From positions 62,001-126,000 of the forward strand of contig NZ_WQMS01000001.1 of NCBI RefSeq assembly GCF_009753715.1: a stretch of DNA of 64,000 bases, given 5' to 3'. Position numbers and translations under genes: made by a program. The notes under the pieces are model-generated. The model saw only the letters and a program-made list of their open reading frames with translations, was not told the DNA's origin and did not search any database. Below, one piece after another: positions 34,387 through 43,616 of the stretch (positions within the stretch are counted from its first letter, which is position 1; every line of letters starts with the position of its first letter). This stretch comes from Sphingomonas horti (GTDB lineage Bacteria > Pseudomonadota > Alphaproteobacteria > Sphingomonadales > Sphingomonadaceae).

Positions 34387-36411
34387 ATGAGGACGATCAA
34401 GTCGATAACGGCCGGCGTGCTGGCCCTGGCGGCGACCGTCGCGCTGGCGCAGCAGGGGCAGAAACTGGCGCCTACCCTCGCTCCCACCGAGTCGGCCCAG
34501 ATCGCGCCGGCGCCGCCGGTGACGCCGCCGCCGCAGCCGGGCGGCCATGCGCTGACCAAGGTGGACGTCGACGCCTGGCTCGACGGCTACATGCCCTACG
34601 CGCTCCATTCGGGCGATATTCCGGGCGCGGTCGTTACGATCGTGAAGGACGGGCAAATCGTCACCGCGCGCGGCTTCGGCTATGCCGACGTCGCCAAGCG
34701 CACGCCGGTCGATCCGGCCAAAACGCTGTTCCGTCCCGGCTCGGTCTCCAAGCTGGTCACCTGGACGGCGGTGATGCAACTGGTCGAGGCGGGCAAGCTG
34801 GACCTCGACCGCGACGTCAATGCCTATCTCGATTTCAAGATCCCGCCACGGAAGGGCCAGCCGGCGACGCTGCGCGAGATCATGACCCACACTGCGGGTT
34901 TCGAGGAGCACGCGAAGGACATCATCTTCTACGACGCAGATCATCTGAAGTCGCTGGAGCAATATCTGAAGTCCTCGGCTCCGGAGCGGATCTACGACGC
35001 CGGGACCACGCCCGCCTATTCCAACTGGGCGACGGCGCTGGCGGGCTATATCGTCCAGCGCGTGTCGGGCGAGCCGTTCGACGACTATGTCGAGCGCCAC
35101 ATCTTCGCGCCGCTGGGCATGACGGATTCGACCTTCCGCCAGCCGCTCCCGGCGCGTCTCGTGCCGCAGATGGCGACCGGCTATGCCAAGCCCGGTAAGG
35201 CGGACAAATTCGAGATCGTCGGCCCGGCCCCCGCCGGGTCGCTGTCGGCGCCCGGTATCGACATGGCCAGGTTCATGCTCGCCCATCTTCAGGGCGGCGA
35301 GCTGAACGGAAAGCGCATCCTGTCGGCCCAGACCGCCGCGACGATGCACAACAGTCCGCTCGCCAGGGTGAACCCCTATTCGCTGATCCCGCCGCTGAAC
35401 CGGATGGAGCTCGGCTTTTTCGAGACGAATATCAACGGCCGCGAAGTGATCGGCCATCTCGGCGACACCTCGGCGTTCCACACCTCGCTGCACCTGTTCA
35501 TCAATGACGGCGTCGGGCTCTACGTCTCGTTCAACAGCCCGGGCAAGCAGGGCGCGGTGGGGGCGCTGCGCGGCGCGCTGTTCCAGGATTTCGCCGACCG
35601 CTATTTCCCGTCCACGACAAAGGACGGGCAGGTCGACCAGAAGACCGCGGCCGAACATGCCCGGATGATGGCGGGCGTGTGGGAAAACAGCCGCCGGTCC
35701 GAATCGAGCTTCCTGAAGGCGATCGGCCTGTTCGGCCAGACCAAGGTGACGGTCGGCCCGAAGGGTGAACTGGTCGTGCCTGAGCTGAAGGGCCTGAACG
35801 GACGGGTCCGCGAATGGGTCGAGATCGCCCCGTTCGTCTGGCGCGAAAAGGGCGGCCATGAGCGGCTGGCGGCGAAAGTGGTCGACGGCAAGGTCGTCCG
35901 CTGGAGCTTCGACATGATTTCGCCCTTCATGGTCTTCGACCGGGTCCCGGCAAGCCTGTCCTCCGCCTGGATCCTGCCGGCGCTGTACCTCAGCATCGCC
36001 GTGCTGCTGCTGACCTTCCTGTACTGGCCGGTCGCCTGGGCGATCCGTCGCCGCTACAAGGCGCCGGTCGGCGTCAGCGGCCGCGCCCTTCAGGCCTATC
36101 GTGCGACGCGGATCATGGCCGGCCTCGATCTCGCGGTGCTGATCGGCTGGCTGGTTGTGATCTCGATGCTGTTCAGCAGTCTGGAGAACCTCGCCGGCGC
36201 GTTCGATTTCTGGCTGTGGCTGCTTCAGATCGCCGGCGCGATCATCTTCGTAGGCGCCGTGCTGATCAGCGGCTGGAACCTGTGGCTGACTTGGCGCGAC
36301 GGCCGCCGCTGGACGCGCAAGCTGTGGAGCCTGCTCGTCTTCCTGTCGACGCTGCTGGTGCTCTACGTCGCCATCGCCTTCCGGCTGATCGCGATGACCG
36401 TGAGCTACTGA
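34387..36411 (+). CDS. Beta-lactamase-fold serine hydrolase with C-terminal membrane domain
   Basis: 674 residues. Signal peptide about 1-21, a proline-rich linker, then a class C beta-lactamase/D-aminopeptidase fold with S119-x-x-K122 (RPGSVSKLVTW) and Y211-S-N213. The C-terminal part (about 520-672) has four membrane helices, so the catalytic domain is tethered to the inner membrane facing the periplasm. The family cleaves D-amino-acid peptides, esters or peptidoglycan fragments. First gene of the cluster behind the XRE-cupin operator; its stop overlaps the epimerase start (TGATG). Confidence 0.9.
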   Translation: MRTIKSITAGVLALAATVALAQQGQKLAPTLAPTESAQIAPAPPVTPPPQPGGHALTKVDVDAWLDGYMPYALHSGDIPGAVVTIVKDGQIVTARGFGYADVAKRTPVDPAKTLFRPGSVSKLVTWTAVMQLVEAGKLDLDRDVNAYLDFKIPPRKGQPATLREIMTHTAGFEEHAKDIIFYDADHLKSLEQYLKSSAPERIYDAGTTPAYSNWATALAGYIVQRVSGEPFDDYVERHIFAPLGMTDSTFRQPLPARLVPQMATGYAKPGKADKFEIVGPAPAGSLSAPGIDMARFMLAHLQGGELNGKRILSAQTAATMHNSPLARVNPYSLIPPLNRMELGFFETNINGREVIGHLGDTSAFHTSLHLFINDGVGLYVSFNSPGKQGAVGALRGALFQDFADRYFPSTTKDGQVDQKTAAEHARMMAGVWENSRRSESSFLKAIGLFGQTKVTVGPKGELVVPELKGLNGRVREWVEIAPFVWREKGGHERLAAKVVDGKVVRWSFDMISPFMVFDRVPASLSSAWILPALYLSIAVLLLTFLYWPVAWAIRRRYKAPVGVSGRALQAYRATRIMAGLDLAVLIGWLVVISMLFSSLENLAGAFDFWLWLLQIAGAIIFVGAVLISGWNLWLTWRDGRRWTRKLWSLLVFLSTLLVLYVAIAFRLIAMTVSY

Positions 36412-37421
36412 TGCCGGCGCTGTCGCTCGACATCCGCACCGAGACGCTGCGGCTGGCCGCTCCCTTCCGCATCTCGGGCTATGTGTTCGAGACGTCGGAC
36501 GTGGTGGTCGTCACGTTGAGCGACGGCGAGCACCGCGGCCGCGGCGAAGCCTCCGGCGTCTATTATACCGGCGACGACGTGCCGGCGATGGTCGCGGCGC
36601 TGGAGGCTGCCCGCCCGGCGATCGAGGCCGGGCCGGGCCGGCAGGAGCTGCGCGGGCTGCTGCCGCCCGGGGGCGCGCGCAACGCCGTCGACTGCGCGCT
36701 GTGGGAGCTGGAGGCCGCCCGCGCCGGCCTGCCGGTCTGGCAGCTCGCGGGCCTGCAGTCGCCACGGCCGCTCCGCACCACCTTCACGCTCGGCGCCGGC
36801 AGCCCCGCGACGATGGCGGAGGGCGCGCGGCGCTATGCCGAAGCGCGCTCCATCAAGATCAAGCTGACCGGTGAGCTCGATCTCGACATCGAGCGGGTGC
36901 GCGCGATCCGCGCCGCCCGGCCGGACGCCTGGCTGGGCGTCGACGGAAACCAGGGCTTCGCGATCGGCCAGCTCGATGCGCTCGTCGCGGCGATGCAGGC
37001 GCTGGGCGTGTCGCTGATCGAACAGCCGATCGCGCGCGGGCGCGAGGCCGACCTGCAGGGCTATCGCTCGCCGATCCCGATCGCGGGCGACGAGAGCATC
37101 CTTTCGCTGGCAGACGTGGCCGGCGCGGTCGGCCGGTTCGACGTGATCAACATCAAGCTCGACAAATGCGGCGGCCTGACAGAGGGCCTGATGATGGCCG
37201 AGGAGGCTAGGCGGCTTGGCCTGGGCGTGATGGTCGGCAACATGGTCGGCACCAGTCTCGCGATGGCCCCAGCGTTCGTGCTCGGCCAGCTTTGCGACCT
37301 GGTCGATCTCGATGGACCCACGTTCCTGACCAGGGATTGCTCGCCGGCGGTTGATTATCGCGACGGCGACATCTGGGCCGGGCCGGAGGTCTGGGGCGGC
37401 GCGCCGGCGAAGGTGGCGTGA
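36411..37421 (+). CDS. dgcA: Enolase-superfamily epimerase (DgcA-like N-acetyl-D-glutamate racemase or dipeptide epimerase)
   Basis: 336 residues. Muconate-lactonizing subgroup motifs: K149-I-K151 (general base), metal ligands D178 (GVDGNQ), E204 (LIEQPI) and D227 (AGDES), and the opposite base K249 in INIKLDKCGG. Historically annotated as L-Ala-D/L-Glu epimerase. Related proteins, called DgcA, racemise N-acetyl-D-glutamate and work with DgcN, a DUF1611 protein; a DUF1611 gene sits 5 kb downstream in the same cluster (42545-43612). Symbol given on that basis. The start overlaps the hydrolase stop. Confidence 0.8.
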   Translation: MPALSLDIRTETLRLAAPFRISGYVFETSDVVVVTLSDGEHRGRGEASGVYYTGDDVPAMVAALEAARPAIEAGPGRQELRGLLPPGGARNAVDCALWELEAARAGLPVWQLAGLQSPRPLRTTFTLGAGSPATMAEGARRYAEARSIKIKLTGELDLDIERVRAIRAARPDAWLGVDGNQGFAIGQLDALVAAMQALGVSLIEQPIARGREADLQGYRSPIPIAGDESILSLADVAGAVGRFDVINIKLDKCGGLTEGLMMAEEARRLGLGVMVGNMVGTSLAMAPAFVLGQLCDLVDLDGPTFLTRDCSPAVDYRDGDIWAGPEVWGGAPAKVA

Positions 37422-38686
37422 GCGGCGAGCGTGCATGGTTCGGGCAGCCGCCCGGCCTCACCATCCTCTTCCTCACCAACATGTGGGAACAATTCTCCTA
37501 TTTCGGCATGCGGGCGCTCTTGGTCTATTACATGACCAAGCAGCTGATGATCGGCCAGGGGAGCTCCTCGGTCATCTACGGGGCGTACACCGCCTGCGCC
37601 TATTTCACGCCGATCGTGGGCGGGGTCGTCGCCGACCGGCTGCTCGGCAAAAGGCGGGCGATCATCACCGGCGGCAGCATCATGGCCGCCGGCCATTTCA
37701 TGATGGCGTTCGAGCCGCTTTTCTATCCGGCGCTGGCAACGATCGCGATCGGCAACGGCCTGTTCCTGCCGAGCCTGCCAAGCCAGATCGACGACCTTTA
37801 CGAGCCCGGTGACCCGCGCGTCGGCTGGGCGTACAACGTCTATTATGTCGGCGTGAACATCGGCGGATTCCTCGCGCCGCTGATCTGCGGCACGCTGGGC
37901 GAGCTGTACGGCTGGCATTACGGCTTCGGCGCGGCCGGGATCGGCATGGTGCTGGGCCTGCTGATCTATCTGGGTGGCAGACGCTACCTTCCGGCCCAGG
38001 AGCGGCGGGTAACGGCGGCGGAACCAACGGGAAGGTTCGAGCGGCGGACGGTGCTGGTGCTGGCCGGCATCGCCCTGTCCGTCACTGTGTTCCGCGGCGC
38101 CTATGAGCAGGTCGGCAACACCGTCGCGCTGTGGGCCGATGCCGGCATCGACCGGGCAGCCGGCGCCTTCACCATCCCGATGACGTGGTTCCAGTCGCTG
38201 AACCCGCTGCTGGTGATGCTGATGACGCCGCCCCTGCTCCGCTATTGGCGGCAGCGTTCGGAGGGAGGACGTCGGGAGGCGCCGGCGCGCAAGATGGCGA
38301 CGGGCGCGCTGATGGTCGGCGGCGCCTATCTGCTGCTTGCCGCAGTCGCGCTGCTAGCGGACGGCCGCGCCGCCTGGGGCTGGCTGGTGCTGTTCTTCGC
38401 GGTGTTCACCTTCGGCGAGCTGTTCATCCTGCCGACCGGCCTGGGCCTGTTCGCGCGGCTGGCGCCTGAGGGCCTCGGCGCGACCACGGTCGCCGCCTGG
38501 TACGTCACGATCTTCAGTGGCAGCCTGGCCGCCGGGCTGGTCGGCACGCTGTGGAGCCGGATGGGGCACGCCGCCTATTTCGCGCTGCTGGCGGCGATCG
38601 CGGCCGTCGCGGCGCTGCTGCTGCGCACGCTCAACCGGCCGCTGACGGGGCTGCTGGCGGCACATCAAACAGGGAGGACGGAATGA
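37418..38686 (+). CDS. POT/PTR2-family peptide transporter (MFS)
   Basis: 422 residues, about 12 membrane helices. The N-terminus reads LTNMWEQFSYFGMRALLVYY, matching the POT motif in which ExxERF couples protons; here it is N21-x-x-E24-Q25-F, so two of the three polar residues are replaced. The GTG start (37418) overlaps the epimerase stop (GTGA), and the stop overlaps the next ATG. It probably imports di- or tripeptides released in the periplasm. MlrD of microcystin degraders is a transporter of the same broad family. Confidence 0.87.
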   Translation: MSGERAWFGQPPGLTILFLTNMWEQFSYFGMRALLVYYMTKQLMIGQGSSSVIYGAYTACAYFTPIVGGVVADRLLGKRRAIITGGSIMAAGHFMMAFEPLFYPALATIAIGNGLFLPSLPSQIDDLYEPGDPRVGWAYNVYYVGVNIGGFLAPLICGTLGELYGWHYGFGAAGIGMVLGLLIYLGGRRYLPAQERRVTAAEPTGRFERRTVLVLAGIALSVTVFRGAYEQVGNTVALWADAGIDRAAGAFTIPMTWFQSLNPLLVMLMTPPLLRYWRQRSEGGRREAPARKMATGALMVGGAYLLLAAVALLADGRAAWGWLVLFFAVFTFGELFILPTGLGLFARLAPEGLGATTVAAWYVTIFSGSLAAGLVGTLWSRMGHAAYFALLAAIAAVAALLLRTLNRPLTGLLAAHQTGRTE

Positions 38687-39813
38687 CGGGAGTCGATCGA
38701 CGATCGCTTCTGGGTGCTGCGATAGCGGGGCCCGCACTCGCAACCTCGCGCGCCATGGCGAAACCGGCCGCCGCGGACCCGCGCGCCCGCTATTCGCCGC
38801 GCGCCCGGCGCATCGTCGAGCAGGCCTTGGTGATCGACATGCTGGCCCCGCCGCGGCTCGACCTGTCGGAGACCGGCTGGACGCGGCCTTTGAGCGACAA
38901 GGAGCGGGCCGACTTCCGCACCTCCGGCATCACCGGCATGCACAATGCGATCGGCATCGGCGGCCCGGATGCGCGAGTCGACGCGCTGACCTTCCTTGCC
39001 GCACAGCAGGGGTTCGCCGGGCGCAATGCCGACGTGTTTTCGCTGGTCGGATCGGTCGCGGACCTCGACCGGGCCAAGGCGGAGCGCAAGATCGGCATGA
39101 TCATGGGCCTGCAGAACGCCGAGCAGTTCGAGACCACGAAGGACGTGCCGCTATTCTACGGCCTCGGGCTTCGCTGCGCGCAGCTGACCTACAATTCGCA
39201 GAACCGCATCGGCTCCGGCTGCACCGACCGGGTCGATGGCGGCGTCAGCGATTATGGCGCGGAGATCGTGGCCGAGATGAACAAGGCCGGGATGCTGGTC
39301 GACGTGTCGCATTCGGGGGACAGGACGACGCTCGACGCGATCGCGCTGTCGCAGGGTCCGATCGCGATCACCCATGCCAATTGCCGTGCCCTTTCCCATC
39401 ACCCGCGCGGCAAGACCGATGAGGCGATCGTCGCCTTGGCCAGGAAGGGCGGCGTGATCGGCATCAGCGGCGTGCGCCAGTTCGTCAAGGATCGCGATCC
39501 GACGACGGTCGCCGACGTCGCCGACCATATCGAGCATGTCGTGAAGCTGACCGCCGTCGAGCATGTCGGCATCGGGTCCGACGCCGACCTGAACGGCTAT
39601 GACGACATGGCGCCCGATCAGTACAAGGCGCTGAAGGCGGCGTACAAGTCGAGCTACGCCTTTCGCGACCGGATCGATATCGAGGGGTTCGACCATCCGC
39701 GCAAGATGTACGACCTGACCGAGGAGCTGATCCGGCGCGGCTGGAGCGATGCCAACATCGCGCTGGTGCTGGGCGGCAATTTCCGGCGGCTGCTGGCGGC
39801 GACATGGCAGTGA
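38683..39813 (+). CDS. M19 membrane-dipeptidase homologue with altered metal site (Tat-exported)
   Basis: 376 residues. A twin-arginine signal (DRRSLLGAAIAGPALA) targets it to the periplasm folded. The M19 barrel is clear (VDVSHSGDRTTLDAIA with H210, AITHANCRALSHHPRG with H231, HVGIGSDADL with D300). However, the usual His-x-Asp after strand 1 is replaced (VIDMLAPPRLD) and the bridging glutamate is Gln144 (MGLQNAEQF). It may use one metal, a different metal set, or be non-peptidolytic. Overlap with the transporter gene suggests coupled translation. Confidence 0.85.
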   Translation: MTGVDRRSLLGAAIAGPALATSRAMAKPAAADPRARYSPRARRIVEQALVIDMLAPPRLDLSETGWTRPLSDKERADFRTSGITGMHNAIGIGGPDARVDALTFLAAQQGFAGRNADVFSLVGSVADLDRAKAERKIGMIMGLQNAEQFETTKDVPLFYGLGLRCAQLTYNSQNRIGSGCTDRVDGGVSDYGAEIVAEMNKAGMLVDVSHSGDRTTLDAIALSQGPIAITHANCRALSHHPRGKTDEAIVALARKGGVIGISGVRQFVKDRDPTTVADVADHIEHVVKLTAVEHVGIGSDADLNGYDDMAPDQYKALKAAYKSSYAFRDRIDIEGFDHPRKMYDLTEELIRRGWSDANIALVLGGNFRRLLAATWQ

Positions 39814-39901
39814 TTTCCATTTGAGGCGCGGCGCTGCCCGACCTATCCAGGGTGCGGAAGCCGCGGCCTCCCCGAAAACCAGAGAGGATGAATCGCCAGT
39901 C

Positions 39902-41173
39902 ATGAGAAGTTTCGCGTCGCTCGCCTGCCTGACAGCATTGCTCGCCCTTTCGTCGCCGGCTGCGGCGCAGGACTATTCGGCGCGGGTCGCGCGCATCCTG
40001 AAGACCACGCCGCTGATCGACGGGCATAACGACTGGCCCGAGGTGCTGCGCGAGCGCGAGGGAGACGCGCGATGGACGATGGACCTGACCCACGGCCTGG
40101 ACAAGCGGCCGGAGCCCTACAACACCGACATCGAGCGGCTGCGGCGCGGCATGGTCGGCGGCCAATTCTGGTCCGTCTATGTCTCGGCCGACCTGCCGGG
40201 GCTGGAGCAGGTCAAGCAGACGCTGGAGCAGATCGACCTCGTCCACAACATCGTCGCCCGCCACCCGAACGATTTCGCGCTCGCCCGCACCGCCGACGAC
40301 GTGCGGCGCATCCACCGCGCCGGCAAGATCGCGTCGATGATCGGCGTGGAGGGCGGCGGCCAGATCGACAACAGCCTGTCGGTGCTTCGTGCCTATCATG
40401 CGCTCGGCGCGGGCTATCTGACCCTCACCCATTCGCGCACGATCGAATGGGCGGATTCGGCGACCGACGAGCCGAAGCATGACGGCCTCACCCCGTTCGG
40501 GGAGGAAGTGGTGCACGAGCTGAACCGGCTCGGCATGCTGGTCGACCTGAGCCATGTCAGCGAGGCGACGATGCGCGACGCGCTGCGCGTGTCGAAAGCG
40601 CCGGTGATCTTCTCCCACTCCAGCGCGCGGGCGCTGGATGACCACCCGCGCGACGTTTCCGACGACGTGCTGAAGCTGCTCGCGCAGAATGGCGGCGTGG
40701 TGATGGTTAACTACGCTCTGCCCTATGTCTCCGACGCTTATCGGCGTTGGTCGGCCGATCGCGCGGCCGAAAAGACGCGGCTGAACGCGCCGCCGTTCGG
40801 CGGGCTCTACATCGGCCAGCCCGAAAAGGCCGCCGCGGCGCTCGCGGAATGGGACAAGGCACACCCGGCGCCGCCGGTCACCCTGTCGGACGTCGCCGAT
40901 CATATCGTGCATGTCGCCAAGGTGGCGGGCGTCGACCATGTCGGCATCGGCTCCGATTTCGATGGCGTCGGCAATTCGCTGCCCAAGGGACTGGAGGACG
41001 TCAGCACCTACCCCGCCCTGCTCGCCGAGCTGATGCGGCGCGGCTGGAGCGACGCGGATATCCGCAAGGTCGCGGGCGAGAATGTGCTGCGCGTGATGGC
41101 GCAGGCCGAGAAGGTCGCGGCTAGCATGGCGAACGAGCTGCCGGCGACCAAGCCCATCTCGGCGGCGCCGTAA
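39902..41173 (+). CDS. M19 membrane dipeptidase (canonical)
   Basis: 423 residues. Sec signal peptide (MRSFASLACLTALLALSSPA), then all five renal-dipeptidase metal ligands: H42 and D44 (LIDGHNDWPEV), E150 (IGVEGGGQID), H218 (LVDLSHVSEA) and H239 (VIFSHSSARALDDHPRD). M19 enzymes hydrolyse dipeptides including those with a C-terminal D-residue. It should act in the periplasm. The ATG at 39902 begins the signal peptide; the longer frame upstream is rejected. It follows its divergent paralogue after 88 bases. Confidence 0.93.
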   Translation: MRSFASLACLTALLALSSPAAAQDYSARVARILKTTPLIDGHNDWPEVLREREGDARWTMDLTHGLDKRPEPYNTDIERLRRGMVGGQFWSVYVSADLPGLEQVKQTLEQIDLVHNIVARHPNDFALARTADDVRRIHRAGKIASMIGVEGGGQIDNSLSVLRAYHALGAGYLTLTHSRTIEWADSATDEPKHDGLTPFGEEVVHELNRLGMLVDLSHVSEATMRDALRVSKAPVIFSHSSARALDDHPRDVSDDVLKLLAQNGGVVMVNYALPYVSDAYRRWSADRAAEKTRLNAPPFGGLYIGQPEKAAAALAEWDKAHPAPPVTLSDVADHIVHVAKVAGVDHVGIGSDFDGVGNSLPKGLEDVSTYPALLAELMRRGWSDADIRKVAGENVLRVMAQAEKVAASMANELPATKPISAAP

Positions 41174-41179
41174 GGAACG

Positions 41180-42460
41180 ATGATGCTGTCCGATACTCTC
41201 CATGCGTCCGCCGCGGCGGCTGAGGCCTTCCCGATCGGCCAGGTCCGCGCGCAATTCCCGGCGCTCGGGGTCGGAGATCGCATCTATCTCGACGGGCCCG
41301 GCGGCACGCAGATGTGCGCGCCGGCGATGACGGCGATGCTCCGGCATCTGGAGACGGGCACCGCCAACCTGGGCGGCGCCTTCTCCACCTCGGTCGAGAC
41401 CGGCGCGCTCAGCGACGCGGCGCATGCGGCGATCGCCGATCTGCTCGGCGCCGCGCCGGAGGACATCGCGTTCGGCCCCAACATGACGACGCTCACCCTG
41501 TCCGTCTCGCGCGCGCTGGCCCGCGAATGGCGCGAGGGAGACGAGATCGTAGTCACGCGGCTTGACCATGACGCGAACGTCGCGCCCTGGCTGCTGGCGG
41601 CGGAGGATCGCGGCGCGACGGTGCGCTGGCTCGATTTCGACCCCGATAGCGGCGTGCTGCGGCTCGACACGCTGCCGGCGCTCCTCGGGCCGCGCACGCG
41701 CCTCGTCGCGGTCGGCGGCGCCAGCAACGCGATCGGCACGCTGAACGACGTGGCGATGATCGCGGAACTGGTGAAGGCGCATTCCGACGCGATCCTGTTC
41801 GTCGACGCGGTGCAGTCGGTGCCGCATGTCGCGACGGACGTGGCCGCGCTCGGCTGCGACCTGCTGGTCTGCTCGCCCTACAAATTCTTCGGGCCGCACC
41901 AGGGCGTGCTGTGGGGCCGGGCCGAGCTGCTCGAAAAGATTCGCGCCTACAAGGTGCGCCCCGCCGCGGATCGTCCGCCGGCGCGCGCGTTCGAGACCGG
42001 CACGCCGTCATTCGAGGCGCAGGCGGCGGTGATCGGCACGATCGATTATTTCGACCGGCTTGGCGCCCATTTCGCGCCCGGCGCCGGAACCCGCGTCGAA
42101 CGGTTGCGCAGCGCCTTCCAGGCCTTCCAAGCCTATGAGGTTCTGTTGAGCAAGCGCCTGCTCGATGGCCTGCATGCGATCCCGTCGGTCAAGCTCTGGG
42201 GGCCGCCAACCACGAGCGGGCGCGTGCCGACCTTTGGCCTGACCCTCGCCAATTGCCGCCCGGATCGCGCGGCGGAAGCGCTGGCGCGCCGCGACATCTT
42301 CGCCTGGTCCGGCCATTTCTATGCGGTTGAGGTCGTCGCCCGGCTGGGGCTTTCGGAGAGCGGCGGGCTGTTGCGACTGGGGCTCTGCCACTACAACACG
42401 GCCGGGGAAGTCGACCGCACGCTGAATGCGCTCGAAGATATCGCGGCCCACGCGCTCTGA
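41180..42460 (+). CDS. Class V PLP enzyme, cysteine desulfurase-like (VC1184-type) without the catalytic cysteine
   Basis: 426 residues. PLP lysine K235 in SPYKFFGPHQGVLWGR, cofactor aspartate in LFVDAVQSVPHV. It resembles the SufS branch, but where SufS has the Gly-His-His-Cys loop this protein reads SGHFYAVEV, with Tyr381 in place of the cysteine. Desulfurase activity is therefore unlikely; an aminotransferase, lyase or epimerase acting on an amino acid fits better. It starts 6 bases after the dipeptidase stop. The exact reaction is unknown. Confidence 0.82.
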   Translation: MMLSDTLHASAAAAEAFPIGQVRAQFPALGVGDRIYLDGPGGTQMCAPAMTAMLRHLETGTANLGGAFSTSVETGALSDAAHAAIADLLGAAPEDIAFGPNMTTLTLSVSRALAREWREGDEIVVTRLDHDANVAPWLLAAEDRGATVRWLDFDPDSGVLRLDTLPALLGPRTRLVAVGGASNAIGTLNDVAMIAELVKAHSDAILFVDAVQSVPHVATDVAALGCDLLVCSPYKFFGPHQGVLWGRAELLEKIRAYKVRPAADRPPARAFETGTPSFEAQAAVIGTIDYFDRLGAHFAPGAGTRVERLRSAFQAFQAYEVLLSKRLLDGLHAIPSVKLWGPPTTSGRVPTFGLTLANCRPDRAAEALARRDIFAWSGHFYAVEVVARLGLSESGGLLRLGLCHYNTAGEVDRTLNALEDIAAHAL

Positions 42461-42544
42461 ACAATTGTCCGCCGGGCCGCAAGCAAGCCTGTTCAAGCAA
42501 TAATTCTCTAGACGGAAACTATGGGCGGCTGTTAGGCTGGAGGC

Positions 42545-43612
42545 ATGACAGTCTTTCAGCCCGTCCAGCAGAGCCGTGGCGATCATGATTCCAGCGGCAC
42601 GGCGCTGGAGCTGCCCACGCCCTATCTGCTCTTCGTCGGCGATGTGCGCGAGCGTGGCTATGCCAAGACCGCATTCGGCCTGAAGGACTGGGCGCCGGAT
42701 AAATGCATCGGCGAATGCGCGTCTGACCCGCAGGCGGTCACCACCGGCCTTCCCCGTATGACGCCCGCCGAGGCGGCGAGCCGCGGCACCCGCTCCCTGG
42801 TCGTCGCGGTCGCGAATAGCGGCGGCTATATCCCGCCCGCATGGCAGCCGATGCTGGTCGAGGCGCTGGAGGCAGGGCTGGACATCATCAGCGGCATGCA
42901 TGTGCGGCTGGCCGACCTGCCAGGCCTTGCCGAAGCGGCGTGGCGGAATGGGCGGCGGCTGATCGACGTGCGCACGCCGCCGGCGAACATCCCGGTCGCG
43001 ACCGGCCGCAAGCGCAGCGGCAGGCGCCTTTTGACCGTCGGCACCGATTGCGCGCTGGGCAAGAAATACACGGCGCTCGCCATCGCCGCGGCCTTCGCCC
43101 GGCGCGGCATCGATGCGGACTTCCGCGCCACCGGGCAGACCGGGATCATGATCGCCGGCGGCGGCATCCCGATGGACGCGGTGGTCGCCGACTTCGAAGC
43201 GGGCGCCGCCGAATTGCTGTCGCCGGACGCGGCCGCCGGTCACTGGGACGTGATCGAGGGGCAGGGCTCACTGCTCCACCCGGCCTATGCCGGCGTATCG
43301 CTCGGCCTGCTCCACGGCAGCCAGCCGGACGTCTTTGTCGTCTGCCACGAGCCCGGCCGCCGCGTGCTGCTGGGCGAGGAGGAATTCGCGGTGCCGCGGG
43401 TCGAAGAGATCGTCGAGCTGACGATCGCGCTCGGCCGCCGCACCAATCCGGCGATCCGCTGCGGCGGCGTCTCGTTCAACACGTCGGATCTGGACGAGAC
43501 CGAAGCGTCCCGCCTGATGGCGGAGGAGGAAGCACGGCTCGGCCTGCCCGTCGCCGACCCGATCCGCGGCGGCCCGGCATTCGATCGCCTGATCGATCGC
43601 TGCCTCGGCTGA
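42545..43612 (+). CDS. dgcN: DUF1611 protein, DgcN-like D-glutamate N-acetyltransferase
   Basis: 355 residues. DUF1611 hallmarks: a Rossmann-like N-terminal part, a P-loop-like TVGTDCALGKKYT (residues 164-176) and VIEGQGSLLHPAYAGVSLGL with LLHGSQPD. Homologues named DgcN acetylate D-glutamate so that DgcA can racemise the N-acetyl product; the L-form is then deacetylated to glutamate. The presence of an epimerase of the DgcA type in the same cluster supports the name, though the two genes are not adjacent. It has no signal peptide (cytoplasmic). Confidence 0.82.
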   Translation: MTVFQPVQQSRGDHDSSGTALELPTPYLLFVGDVRERGYAKTAFGLKDWAPDKCIGECASDPQAVTTGLPRMTPAEAASRGTRSLVVAVANSGGYIPPAWQPMLVEALEAGLDIISGMHVRLADLPGLAEAAWRNGRRLIDVRTPPANIPVATGRKRSGRRLLTVGTDCALGKKYTALAIAAAFARRGIDADFRATGQTGIMIAGGGIPMDAVVADFEAGAAELLSPDAAAGHWDVIEGQGSLLHPAYAGVSLGLLHGSQPDVFVVCHEPGRRVLLGEEEFAVPRVEEIVELTIALGRRTNPAIRCGGVSFNTSDLDETEASRLMAEEEARLGLPVADPIRGGPAFDRLIDRCLG

Positions 43613-43616
43613 CGCG

